NCBI GenBank assembly: GCA_021018815.1
Contig: JAITYX010000055.1
Location: 3,285,422 to 3,349,421 of the forward strand
Length of the DNA stretch: 64,000 nt
DNA from: Talinum fruticosum
Lineage: Eukaryota; Streptophyta; Magnoliopsida; Caryophyllales; Talinaceae
Reading direction: 5' to 3'
The notes beneath the pieces are model-generated. The model saw nothing but the letters and a program-made list of their open reading frames with translations, was not told where the DNA came from and searched no databases. The stretch's first letter is position 1; the number at the start of each line of letters is the position of its first letter. The position numbers were made by a program, and so were the translations under genes. This document shows positions 38,901-53,200 of the stretch, in pieces.

Positions 38901-41900
38901 TTAAGTCAAGCATCTCCAAGCTTAAGTCAAGCATTTTAAGGCTTACTAACAAGCTCAAGAAGGGCTTTGAGTATAGTTTGCTAGCGCCGCATGGGAATTA
39001 AGTTTGAGTGAATTATCGTCCTGTGACATATAGCACATGTTGATCAACCTTATGGCAAAGCAGAACTTGGTAGACACAATTTGTTAGAGACCAAAGAACT
39101 TTGATGGTTGTCTCAATGATGAAGAAACCGTGATGAATTTTATAGCTATCAAATTATACTATTGTGGGTGCATATCTGTGCATTGGACATGTTATCCATC
39201 CCATAACATTGTTCTTGCGCATACAGGTACTGCCGAGACCAAAATTTTGGGCACAATCAAACAAACAAGCCCAAAATTACAATAGCAGAAATGGGAGTTG
39301 TATTTCCTATCCTATCATCAGTTTGCCAGCATCTCCACATCCACAGTGCTGGTTCAATGTGCGACAAGAAATTTCAGCATTTTGCGTTTCTAGGTTCAAA
39401 CCATTCAACTTTTTTATCAGCCACACTTACTTTTTTTCTTTTTTGGGGTTTGATTAAAGGTATAATCTGGTTCGGCCCCCGTGTTTAAGGTAAAAGCCTC
39501 CTAACAAATGTGCTTCCGCATATTCGAACTTATGCTCTCCTCCTTACTAGGATGAGGCTACTACCGCCTCATCCAACACCTTAGTGGTCAAACTTACTTT
39601 GAATAGTCTCTCCTTTTTTATGTGTATATGTCAGTTGTGACTATTTGCCATTATTTCTACATTCTCAATGTATTCTCCGTTAACTGTTTGATAAAGATTT
39701 ATATCACAGGAAACCAAGATAATAACTTAGCTAATAATGCCATATTGGATAAGACATTTTTTAGTTTATGGGTGATTAAAAAAAAGTGTATAGATAAGAA
39801 ACAAGGATATCCACATGGCACATCCTATTACAGTAGAAAACTAGTACAGAAACAGGCCCTAGTATTCATAACTTTGTTCTATTTAATGTCCAGGTTGTTC
39901 TACATGCAAGAATCAGAAAAGCGACTCAGCCTAACATAATAGCACAAAAACAACAAATTTGGCATAGATACCTGCTAAGAATAATTGATGTGCAGCAACA
40001 GCAACATGAAGAGGAACTTTCCGAGATGAGCATTCATGAGAAACAATGCCCTACAGAAAGTTAGAATGACTACTTTATTTACACTGTGAAACTGAAAGCA
40101 TATAGATTGGTCTTGGGGATGTAGTTTGAACTACCAGATCTTTCACAAAGATGTTAAGTGCAGAGTATGGAGTGAAATCATTGTCTAACATGTGTGGACC
40201 ACGGTTTTCAAACATCCTGCAAAAGCAAGCAGGTAACAGTTAAAATGAATTAATGTCGCAGGTGGACTCCTGTGATTCTCCTGGCAGAAATAGAAACTCT
40301 CGTGCACTCTATATAAGAAAGTAAAACAATGAGACACATAAGAATAGCTTGAAATATCGCAATCATCTCATTAAAAGAACATAACAGCTCCCAAATATGG
40401 GGATCACTGAAAGGAAAATTACTGAATCACATAATGAGAATTACCAGGAAGTTCCTTCACTTTTGGTGATAAAGTGAAATAGATTCCTTGTATGTAAACC
40501 CAAACGCGCACCAAATGCCAATGCCTCAGCTGCTGATGCGATGTGAACTCCAGCAAGTAGTTGATTAACCATCTTGACGCAGCTAAAAGCAATTAAAAGC
40601 ACACAATGACAATTAAGCAGTATATGTGTCATACATTTCTCAAAGATAAGAAGAAATCACATTAGAGGTTAGGAGAAAGTTCATATATAGAGGGAAAGGC
40701 GTCGCTTCACTAGAATTTAGCAGTGGCATATAGTGATCCCAAACCTTCTTATCCCCCTCTGGTAAGAATAGCCTGATGTTCCTTCCCTCTATAATTAGAA
40801 CTATCACATAGTTGAGGAGGAAATGGAAAAGCACGAAAACTAAAAGGAAATTTCTCATTGGTAAGGCTAGTACCCTATAGTGCTATGAACAAAACTTATC
40901 ATTTATATTTTTTTTTAAAGACACTCTAGTTGTCCCCTGTACCTCAGCCAAAGTCCCTTTGGTGTCCACTTATCTCCTGAATTGTGAATGATCTCACTCA
41001 CTTTCAGAAACTGTTGATATCGCAAATAATGTTAACATGGATTATTTTCACATTTTGGCTGCAACTTAGAGAGTTAAAGATCAACTTCTGAAGACCTATG
41101 TTCTTGCTACCTTGTTCAATCTCGCATTTCATTTCCCTCAGGTTCTATCCTATCTTTTCTTTATGAACACAACTAAATCCTCTCTTCAACTTATCCCTGA
41201 TTATCTTCCCTTTCCTCCCCAAACCATCACTGGCTTGACCTATTTCCTCCATTCCACTCATATACATCAAGATCTTAACTTTCCATTCCTGAAACCATTT
41301 AAGCCACTACTTCAATCTTAGGCTCTGAACCGCCAATTTCAATGAAAGAAACCTACCTAGAAACCAGATTTCTTCCTCTCGCAACCTCCAAGAAACAAAA
41401 GCTGTGCATTGAATCGACTTGAGTATATTGAAGAACCAATTAACCCAAGAGGGTGAGTCGGAGCTGAGTCCAAAGAGAGCCATAAAATTAAGAGAAATAC
41501 TCAAATGAGTCAATTAGAGCTGCCTGAACAATCTGGAAGGCAAGCCATGTAGTCATGGTTGAGTTTTTATCAGGGTGTAGGTAGTCTCAAACCAAATTAG
41601 ACAGATGATGCCCTCAACCTTTTTTTGTTGGTCGTGTGCTTATCCTAGAAGAGTGAAGTAGTTGGAATAAATAACTGACAGTGCTTGGCTTGTGGCCCTT
41701 AAACCCTTTTCACAGAGCTTGATGATCTCATAGAGCTTTGAAGTCAACTCTCCAATGAGTTAGAGAAGGGGATGAAAGAGGAGGGAAAAGGCAGGCTATG
41801 CTAAAATTTTTCTTGTGAATATAATGGTCTATCGTAGCCAAACCATGAGACCAATTGGTTGAGCAAAGATAAAAGGTCAGCCATAATTACATGAGAGGCC

Positions 41901-44226
41901 TTCTAGAAAGGCTCTAGCAGTCTAGCTCAATGGATAAAAAGTATGACACAGAGATGGGTACTGTAGGGACTTATTGAGAAGTGATGGATTTGAGTTGTAA
42001 AGGAGATTTGAGTCAGGTATGGGAGCATCGTAGGTTTGGCAAAGGGAAGAACTAAACCGGAGAAGCTTGGAGGCGGGATTGTATTGAAGAGGAAATCAAG
42101 AAGATTGAAGAATCACGTTAATCAGAAGGGCAACAATGCAAAGGAGGAAAGAGGAGATGGCTGAAAGAAGCAAGTAACAATTTTGCGACTTTTATTGAAG
42201 GCGATATGAGAAATTGAAAATAACTTAGAGTGTGTTTGTATGATATCTATGTCTGTGTGTTTTGTTTCATACAGAGTAAGAAAATCTATAAAAATTCATA
42301 GAAATCTGTACAAATAACATAGTCTCTGAAATATGTAGAAATATGAAAAATTCTAGAGAAATTAAGAATCTGTAGAAATTCGCAGAGATTACAAATCTGT
42401 TAGATTGTATCCTACTAAACGTGTCCTTAGCAGTGGTTCGAATCTGATTTCTGAAATGAAAAGGTCATCACATAGTCTGTGCTCATGTAGATTTCAGTAG
42501 AGTTTAAAAATTCATAAATTAACTAATTCGGGAAAAAAGACCTACCTAAATTCAACCCCCAAGTACATGAACATTGGTAAATAACCAGCACATCTGACTT
42601 GCTATCAACTGCACAGTAAACACAGGTAGAAGGCAAATGCCCTTTATGGTTGATGGCAAACAATTTGGATGATATAACCTATCTTGCCAAGATATTTTCT
42701 AAACGTTATTTTTATTTTGGAAAAAGAAGTTTCAAGCACTTTAAGATTTGTTCCACTCAGCATTATAGTTGAATTTTATGAATGTAACATGTCAATTTGA
42801 AAGTCTTCTTCAAAGGAGAGCACTTGGTATTTTGAGCAGATGTCTTACATTATATAGGTTCATTGAAGTTTAATGTTTGAGTTGTCACTTACAATACAAA
42901 TCAATAAAAAAATTCCAAGTACGAAATGTTATTTTAAGGCCATAATCTGGTCAAGTAGTGACACATCTTGCTCAAATTGTTGAGAAAAATAATTGAAAAA
43001 TGAAATTTATTGGAAAGAATTGAGAATGTGCAATACCTTCCTGCTCCACATCCTCCTTTTATGATGTAAAGCTTCTCACTCAACTCTGTGAACAAAAGCG
43101 AGGGCCACTTAATTTCATTAGACAACAAGAAATTATTATGTTAAAATGATTCAAATGTTCGGTACCTGCAAGTACTGAGGCACACTGCTCTAGTGCTGCA
43201 TCAGTTCCTGATGCCATTATCTGTGTAGGAAGTTTTTATTAACAGATTTAGTAACACAGAAAATTTAATATTAATCAAACAATAAGGTAGATAAATGGAA
43301 TTTTGAGTAGAAATAATTAGTTTCCAACCGTAAGTGTTCCTTCAGAGGCCCTCTTAACACCACCAGATACAGGAGCATCGACCAGTTTCAATATCTTGCC
43401 TGCACTTTGAAGATGGGCGTACAATGTTATAATAAAACTCTGGCCATCATAAATTTCAGTAACGAGGGACCCTAGCATAGCCCAAACTAACTTGTCTTCT
43501 TTTTTTTTTTTTGGGGGGGTTAAGACCAATCCCCGTAAGCAAACACTCTGGCAGAAAATTCATCCCACCCACTTAGTGATGTGCCAAGGGAGAAGCTTAG
43601 GATGTTAGCGTTAGGTGACAACTCAAACATCGAATTTGACTCGGTAGAATAGAAGATATAGCCTGGAGAACTCAAGCTGCCAAATAAATGGGCCAGTAGT
43701 GCTAGATTTTTGGTTTTGCTCCTTTTGACTTATTTTCTCTGGATTTAATCCTAGAACTCTTATATGCCCTTTAAGTTAACACCATAAGAGTTCCAAAAGG
43801 TAGATTTTGGGGTCCTTAAACCTTGGTTAAGCTTGGATAACCAAGCTCACAAAACCGGGTATTTTCTGACCCAATTGACCAGTGTCTAGGCTTAGGATGT
43901 TTGGAGTTTTTGGACCCAACCTTGCTGTTTAGGAGCTGAAAGTTGAACTCATTGGCTGTCTAGGGCAGAGGTGGAAGGGTTGGTGGGTTGATCCCCATCA
44001 CTTAGCCAGAGGAATGAGGTAGTTCCCAGCTTGTTGCTTGAGCCATTGATGAGGTCACTAACATTCAAAATATCAAGAAGTGACCTCATCAATGACGCTA
44101 AATTTAAGATGGTTCTTCACAACCATGATTGTGGTATTTTAGTCTTTCTTGTCTACTTCATCAGCTTGTTCATATAGGAGATTGACCAAGTAAGAAGCTG
44201 GTAGTTGGAATTTGTGATGAGTCAAG

Positions 44227-44265
<39 letters not shown>

Positions 44266-47200
44266 AATTTCTTGTTTATATAGCCAGTCTGTAGACTGGC
44301 CAGCATTGGCAGACTGGCAGAGCCATGTGAGCTTATTGGAGTCCTTGGCTCCCGTAAGCAGGAAAATTTTGTCAATTTAATATGGACATCCATAAACATT
44401 AATTGGAATAATAAATTTTAGAAAAACTCAAAAATGCACTTACATAGGTGTAAAAATAATTTGGATCTACCTCAGCATTTATGCACCCAAACAAAAGAAA
44501 AAAGAAAACAAACTCACAGGTGTCTTGGAGAATAGACTTTGTAAGTCGATGAACTTTATATGATGCTATCTCTGTTCGATACAAATACTGTTGTTTTATG
44601 ATTAAGCCTTTTGCAAATCTTTTGAGTTTTGGCTATAGCCGAGTATATTGCTGCTTTTGAGTAATAGGGCATTTCATGCATTAATTTAAATTGCATTCTT
44701 GAAATGTGAAATGCCAAGTCATCATATCTGTGTCCACATTGTGGAACATCCGCATATGTGCTACACCTAGAACTTTGACAGCTCAGGCAATTGGGCAGGT
44801 ATCCATGCCCAAGAAGCACCAACAGTGATAGGAGACTCAAACACAGACACAACATCGACTTATCAACACATGGTTTTTCACAAAATAGGACAAAACACGT
44901 ATTTGTAAAAAATATTCATCTATTTTTCCATTTATAATCAGGCCAAAAGGTAACTTGGCTTAGGAGGACAACGACCCATATCGAGGGGGCAATGGGAGTA
45001 AGCCTTGATATACACATAGGAGAAAACCTTTCATTAAGTAGGATTTTAAGTCCCCAGCTTCTCTTATACAAAAGGTATTACTTGCCACCTTTTTCAGTGG
45101 TGTTTCGTCAATTTCTCTAATTATTTGTGCATTTATTATCTAAGTTGACATAGACATGCTCAAATGTGAACAATCACAAATTATTTGACACAAGTAATGC
45201 AAATGTCCAATAACAAAAGAACCTTTTCTGGTATTTGACATGCGTTTGCGAATGTCTAAGAATGTTGGTGTCCAACACCTATTGGACACATATATGCTAC
45301 GTTGAAGAGACATATATGCTAACTTGAAGAGAATGTCAGTACTTAGAGTTCAACACCTGTATCAAGTCAACTCGGCATTGCATATGCAACATGTCAACAT
45401 CTCAAGGAAATGGAAGTGAAAATCAACTGACCTTGCACTCGTTCCTCCAGTTGGCTAACATAAGCTGGTGAAACAGTAGATGACAGGATGATAGATGCTC
45501 CAGTTGGAAGAGCTGAAGGATATAATTACCAAATTCATTCTCTCCAATAAATTATGCTAATGCGTACAAGAATAAAATAAAATAAAAGGATCATAATTTT
45601 AAAGCACAGGGCAGGTGCCATGATATTTTCTATCAGATGCCAAATCCCAATATCTAAGAAAAATGTTATATGCACCAAGCTAAGTATATCATTCTCCAAG
45701 CTATGTACACTAGTAATCCTTTTGCCCTCCCTTGCACCCTCTCAACCCCCTCTCAATTCCTCTTTTCTCTTAAAATCTTAAATTCATAGTGAGATGTAGT
45801 TGCCACTAGAAGGTCACTGCGATACAAGGTCTGACCTCTCATACATTTTTCATGTTATGAAAGTCCTAGCATCCAAATACCCCTGCTCCATGTAAGCTGA
45901 CAATGGGATAAGACAAGTACATTCAATTAAGCAGGTAAGCAGCTGAGATATACCTGGCACTGCACCCAGATCTCCAAAAAGGACACTTTCTGCTTGAGCT
46001 TCATTTGTAACCATTATCACAAGCACGTCAACATCTGAAGAAAGGCTCGCATTAGATCAATTTAACATGGCAGGAACAACTAAGAAACAAAAAGCAACCT
46101 GGTTTGAGCTTTAGCGTTCCAACATGAAGGATAGAATTATTACAAGCCAAATTCACTACAACATATGTACATCCATCATCTACAGTTCTCTATTCCACTG
46201 GTTATATAACATCCATTCCTATTATCATTCTAACAATAGCAATTGAAGCTGATCAAAGATTGACAGACTCATGGAATACACATTCTCAGAGAAATAAAGG
46301 CACAGCAAAAGAAATAACATATCTCAATACATTATCCCCCCGGGCCGCGCCCCAACATATTCACTCTTCAACATTTTATAATACACTAAAGCATGAGGGT
46401 GCACCTTGGAAATTTCCATATATGTTTTCTTTAGTACCTAAAGTCTCACCTTCAAAGGGTTCTGGGATGAACGAATAAAAACGAGAGAGAGAGAGAGAGA
46501 GAGAGAGAACTAAAGCTATAGCAGCACCAAAGTCCTACAACTATGGGTGCTTAGCTGGAGTACTAAAGTTTATGCAATGCAGAAAACCACCTCTGAAGAC
46601 CGGATTGATATGTATCATAGCCACAATGATAACATTGTAACTTGTAAAATAGAAGTAATTAAACAACTTGGTAGAGAATCTCACACATGTGATATCCCAC
46701 AGATCAGAAAGCGATTAATTACCTTTTGCTACTTCTGCTGGAGAATTCCCAACCAACCCACCTGCTTCAACAAATCTAGAAAGTGTTGGCTTATACACCT
46801 AGCATCCAGTAAATTCACAAATTATACTAAAGCCCAAATTTTAATTTGGAAGTGAAACAAGCAGAAGACACATAAACTACATAGATCATGCTGACATTAA
46901 AGTTGATGGGGCACTACACTAGTTAATCAAAAAGGCTGGTCTCACTTTCTCGTGCCCTATCCGACAGTCTTGAGTTAAATCATGATCCTCCGCATTAGGA
47001 AAGTCACTCCACAAAAGGGGTCAAGGAAATCAAGAAGTATGTCTCAACAGGTCAACAGTTACTTGCCCAAGTGTCTATACATAGAAATATGATACAGAAC
47101 TAGATACAAAATCCTAAGCCTCAATTGCATGTTTCTCTGTTAAACCATTAAACATTAAAAAGGAATTATTGATCAACAAAATAAGGGCTGTAAACAATTA

Positions 47201-50200
47201 AACAATATCAGATTCCAATCATAAGAAATGGATCACACATAAATTCGGTCCACATTTTAAGAGTAGAAACAATACAGAAAGAAGCAATTCTGCTCATATT
47301 AACCGATACACTTCTATTCTAGTGCTGGGCCACTCCAACACAAAACACCGTCTGTATTCAATCCCTATTACCTAACAAAGTCTTTGAAATCTTTGGCCAC
47401 TACCAAAGTTCTAAATCATCAAGGCATAACATCTCGATTTTCAGTACACATCATAAGCTTTCTTTTTATTTTTTCTTGGGCCAGTACATATCATAAGCAA
47501 GTTCTAAGAAGATCATCAGTTTTATAGGCAAACCAAACCTCCTCAAAAACAAAAATAAATATCAGTCTAGAATAAACAGGCCAATGACCAAAAAAAGAAG
47601 CAAATTTCTCCTGACACAGAACATAGCATGAATTTATGTCTATAATACCACTTGCTTATGTACCCCTTTCCCTTTGTTGACTGATAGTGGCCTCACAATC
47701 CATACGGCTGCCGAAGAAGGCAAAACCTTATCATGCCCCTAAAAGAACTTGGGATGGGATGTGCGCCATCAAGATCCTAGTGGAAAATGTGTTAAAGCTA
47801 ATAGACATCACGGATAGATGGATCTTCAAATGTCTCAAGCTCTGGAAGGGCTTATGGGATGTGAAATAGTGAGTAAATTCAATGGGCTGTCATCTTCAGG
47901 CAAGGATTTAGGCAAGGGCTTGTTAGCTACAGTCTTCATCACAAAGACATTGAAGGGCTTGACTATGACTACTTCTAGAGGCCTTGCATTGCATACCAAT
48001 GAACAGTCCATGACAAAACTTATGAAATGGACTGATGTCTAGCTCCAGCATGTCAAAGATAGGACAACAGAGCTCAAAGTGCAGGTTGCTCATGCTGATG
48101 GTAGGCTGGGTGATACTAAACGAAGTTTTTAAGGTTTGCAGAAAAGGATTATCAGGATGGAAAAGATGCTTCTCTTTTTCTCTTCTTCGTCCTGTGCCAT
48201 CTCGAGAATTATACAGGCAGCCAAAGAATAAACTTGTGATGAGATGGGGAAGCTTATTGGAACCCAAAGGACTGGAAGTGAATGTGGTCTTGTCAACAAA
48301 TCCATTGTAAATAATGCACAGATGAAATTGGTGAGCAACAGAGTGTGCCCAGCTGCAAGTGATACTGATCAGTACTGGAAGGATAAACTTCAGGGTCGTT
48401 TTGGAAGCTCTGGTTCAAAGAGAAAGGAGGTGGAACAAACACAGTAAAGGAGCCAGTACCAGCATTCAAAAGGTATTTTACCTGACAGAGAAATAGGTCC
48501 AGGATGAGTTACTAGTTCCACCATTGACAAGCCGAACTTGGGCAAATCAAAGTGGAAGCCGATTCTATTTCGGTTGCTGCGTTCCATTGGTTTATGTGGC
48601 AATGAGTGTGTCCAGCCTGACATGGAACATTCTCAGCAGCAGAATCAGGCCTCACACACAGATATAACCGTTGAAAAAACAAATTGTCCACAAGTTCAAC
48701 AGAATATCATATTCTTGCAACCCTGTTTCAGCCTCATCCTATTTTTACGAGTATAAGAAAGAGGGTCATGCTCAAGCTAATATACACTTTTGAGATGGGA
48801 ATCAGTCAATAATAGAGGAAAAGAGATCAAGTCCAGCCATCAATCTTATTAAAGGAAAATAAATTGGAATACAAGGTTGGAGAACCTAAGTCAGGACAAA
48901 TGAAATGAGCTCGAGCTTAAGACAGGCTTCTGTTACAGGCAATAACAATTGAAATTTGTTTTATGTCTTCTTCATGGGGACAGCTTATCTTCTACTTTGG
49001 ACTTCTCTATGTCTAATAAAAACATTTTTGAATGAATAAAAGATTTAAGTGAATTCAAATTTTCGCCTAGGTAGGAACAATTCCCTTTGATAATACTTTT
49101 TTTTATAAGGAAAACATACTGTTATGTTAGAATGTATTCTTTATGTCAGAATCAAAAGAATGGATGCAAATCTATTATCCTAGAAGAGGACTATATACAT
49201 TCCAAATACACAAAATTTATAAATCAACATCAGAAGGAGCATTGCGAAGGGTTCTTAGCATCCTAAAAGTTCCCTTCATAATATGATGTCCTATTGCAAA
49301 GAGAGACGGAATGATACTCCTATGTAAGTATTAAACACTGAGAGATTTGCATATAAGGTTGCTGGGGCTAATGGCATACTTTTAAATTATTCACCTACAA
49401 CAATGTGAAGATGGCCACAGACGGAATAGCAAACAACCATCTACTTCCTGATGTCTCTCCTCATTTTATTTTTTTTTGTCAATAAGGGGTTACAAGAAGA
49501 AGTATTCTTACATCATATCCGACAACAGTAAAATTCGATTTCACCAAATGAGTTGCCATGCCAAATCCCATTGCTCCAAGACCAATGAAACCAACTCGCT
49601 TGACTGCTTTTGATCTGGAAGTTAGTTCACTTGCTAATTCCTCCGGGTTATAAGTTTCTTCATTGGCTGCCTCCTCAACATTAATTCCAAGAACTCTCTG
49701 CCATACCTGTTCACACAATGGTAAGCATCCTCAAGCATGAAACGTAACAACATCATCTAAAAATAGAGGGTACCAGTTCTAAAGTAAAAGGTGAGACCAC
49801 AGAATTGCATTTTTCTTGGCAGAATAAAAGAGAATAACCTTAAAAAGTGGTGCCTTGGCATTATCTCCATAATCATTTGCACATCCTGACACACAAGCAA
49901 CCAACAGAAATCAAGAAATGATCAGACAACTTGCATATGCCAGCTTTACACTGCCACAGCTAAAGAAACAGATTTTTGGATTCAGTACCGAGAAGTTGTT
50001 GGTGAGCAACTCCAAGAAGTGGCAGAGGAAATGGAAGAGATTTAGCCAGACCTAACATAGTTGTCTTTGATACACAAGAAAAGATTAGCAACATTCCAGA
50101 AAAGCCCAAGATTTCAGTTGATGTAAAATAAAGAAACCTTACTTATTCCAATTCATCATACATAAACAAATAGCATTAAATAACTCCAATGCAAAACAGA

Positions 50201-53200
50201 TTGCACCACCAGAATATATTATATACAAATGGGTACTTGAGGCATGGGAATATGTGTTCATGAAAACTGCACTGCTAACTTAAGCACTGGGGCAAACCCT
50301 GACTAAAAAGGCAGCAGGCAGACTAACAACATGTACATTAAAGAAAGCAGCTCGCTCACTCGAATTATGAGGACCTATGCAAATTAGTACAGTATATGGG
50401 ATTCCCAAGCTAGTTTGCTAGAAACCCCCATAACATACCAACTCAAAGTAACGAACCAGCAAGAACAACGAGTTCATCACAACGACCATAGTTATTTTTC
50501 CATCATCAAGGGAACAACACCTGTGGGGTCGATAACACAAAGTGTGTGCATTGCCAATTCCCAAAGGAAAATCAAGTACCAATCAGAAAAACATCCCTGG
50601 ACACAGCTGTTAGTGTGTAAATTAGGCTAAGTTTCCACGGGAAATTTGAGAAACAGTTCTTGGACTTAGACGCACCATATTCCCCAAGAAAGTACACAAA
50701 TTGCATTTACCACTGAAGAAGTCAAAAGGAAAATTATCTAGACACTAGAACACATAACATAATGACCAACTGGAAGAGGGGAAGAAAAAACACCATAGCA
50801 ATGAAAGAAGAAAGCTATAACACAAGTGACATATAGGTCAAATCATCCGTCAGGTGCTTACCAAATTTTCAACTAGGGTATTCAGAGTATGATGCTTCAT
50901 GTGATCAGCTCTTAACCACCGTTGCACATGGTGCTTGAAGACCCTGCATGTTTGCGGGAATGTTTTTGGAAAAATGAATATTATTAGATGAAAATAGGCT
51001 TGCTCTCCGTAAAGCATTTTAAGGGAGGAAAAAAGCAACTCACAAAAATTAGCCGTTGTGTTGGATACAAAAAAATTCTAACAGAATGCAACGGAAGTTA
51101 TAGAAAAAGAGCAGTGTGCTCCCAGAACAAGGAAAATTTCTATGCTGGATATAGGGATATGCAGTTGGAGAAAGTTTAAGCAAATTATCCAGAGTCTTAC
51201 ATTTAATACAGACATAAAGGATTCCCAAATCCTTCAAGTGGCCGCTACGGATAACTCTAGGTAGCAAAGCAAAGATTTGACTAGTTGAGCAAGGTCTGGA
51301 AGGGATCACATTCTCCAGTCCCAAACATTCAACAGGAGTGCCAACGTAATTTTGGTCATATAGGAGTAGGTTTCAGCATCAAGCTCTCCCAGATAGGACA
51401 AGTTTGAGGCTACTGGATCACGTAGGAAAGCAATTAAACTTCCTCAGGAAGAAGCGGGCTAGGAAATGTGAAGCTGGATATTGACTGTAACGGCCAGGAC
51501 TTTAAGAAGGGTTTTATTAATAAGCATTGAGGTTTTAAATCTTTCGGGCACTTGCCCATGCTATAGAATCATCTGGCATGTTACTTTCCTTTTTCACATC
51601 AGATGCTTGAAAAAACAATGATACCTTGCTGGTAGAATTCCCAATTTCCAAATTTGAATTTGCACTAGCAGACTTTTAGTATAGTACTACTAGTAATATG
51701 AGATATGAAGACATTTCTACGATGTTCACAACTAGAAATTTTTATTATATTACTTAGCATAGGATAAAATGAAATTTCCGAAACATACAAACTAAATGGA
51801 AAACTTTTCTTGTTGTTCTGGTTCCTTGGTGATTTTTTTCCTTTTTAACAAGTGTTTGTGGTGGTTATGACACTTGGTCATCCTCTGATGAAGAGAGATT
51901 CATTAAGGATAAGTTTAATTGCAGGCCGCAGCACGAATTTGAATCAATATTACAAAGAGTCGTGTGTTTTGGTGGTGCATTTGGAAGATGATTAATGTAA
52001 CATTTGGTGGTGTATTTGAAGGAAAGGAACCATTGAAATTTTGAGGACAAGGCCATTTTTACTTTTGAGAATCTTGTATAGTTGGAGACATGTTCTTAAT
52101 GTTGAGAAAAACTTATGGTTTTGGGATTTTGTAGATATTATAATGTATGAGAGCTTGAGGGCATAATAATTTTTGTAATTGCCCGTTTTGTATATGGGTG
52201 ACACCCTCTTGGTGTCTATCTAATGCAATTTTTTGATTACTTGTTAAAAGAACATATATTTCAAAAAGTCATCGAGTCAGACAAAACTTAAAACAAGATA
52301 ATGAAATGCATTTAAATAGTAAGATTCAATTGCCTGGCACAACATTTTTTGCTGGTGAAGCAAACCACCATAACGATTTCACTGTTAACATAATATCTTT
52401 CCATTTTCTCGTTTCCCTTTCTCAGTTAGTTTTTATTCCCATTGTAATTTCATGAATTTGGTACATAATATCAATAGCTACTTATTGAGATTGTCATATG
52501 TAGCTTAATACTAGACAGTAAAGCAACATAGTTGACTCACCATGAATTACCGGCAGCATTGGAGATGATGTCATAAAGTATCCATGGATGAATTCCAGCT
52601 TGCACACCAAGGGCAATAGCCTCAACTGAAGCAACAAGATGGATGGCCTGAAGCAGCTCATTAACCATTTTTACTTTACTGCAAAGGAGAGAACGTTAAC
52701 ACTTAACAGTTACATTTTTTGCTTTCTAATAAATCCATAATTTATGCTATAATGAATAAAAACAAGAACAGTTCTCGATAGATATACCCACGAGACAATT
52801 GCAATCCCCACACGAATTGACACAATCGATAATTTAAATAACTTAAAAAGAAAGAAACCTTGGAATATTATACAATCAAACATTCAAAGCTATACTAACA
52901 TGGGGAATTCAAATGCAGAAGGCAGAACTGTAACCCATCAAACAATTGTTTTCAAAATAACGAATATTATAGAAAATAGTAACCCAGAAACCATATTACA
53001 GTTTAGAGGAACAACACTCTTCCAACATCAAACAAGCTATATTAACTTCAACGCCAATCCATTTGTACATATGTCAAAGAAGTCATAGTAGAACATTTTC
53101 TTTTTAAGAGATGCTAGAAAAACAAGCTAAGTCACATAAACATATACAAGCAATGGCCCCACTCTAGATCCCATAACTTGAGAATGATAGTGAATCCAAG

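Larger units (their letters stand above)
37286..39028 (+). mobile_element. Gag-only LTR retrotransposon, antisense in intron 21
   Basis: A complete but non-autonomous 1.74-kb element. The 5' LTR (37286..37726) and 3' LTR (38629..39028) are strongly similar; both end GTGACA, and the 3' copy begins TGTCAC. The PBS-like TGGTATCGAGC lies three bases after the 5' LTR and a purine tract directly precedes the 3' LTR. Between them there is only a broken gag; no protease, RT or integrase. The element is Ty3/gypsy-like by its gag. The LTRs differ by scattered substitutions and by a segment of about 40-75 bp present only in the 5' copy, so the insertion is not recent. Target-site duplication: TACTA on the left and TATAG on the right do not match. 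Confidence 0.85.

Noticed and set aside
41112..41513. Opposing open frames in intron 18
   Set aside because: I considered a glycosyltransferase fragment because of a Pro/Leu-rich stretch, but none of the diagnostic motifs is present.
44230..44263. Short regular repeats as a possible CRISPR array
   Set aside because: Simple TC dinucleotide repeats with no spacers, in a plant nuclear intron.
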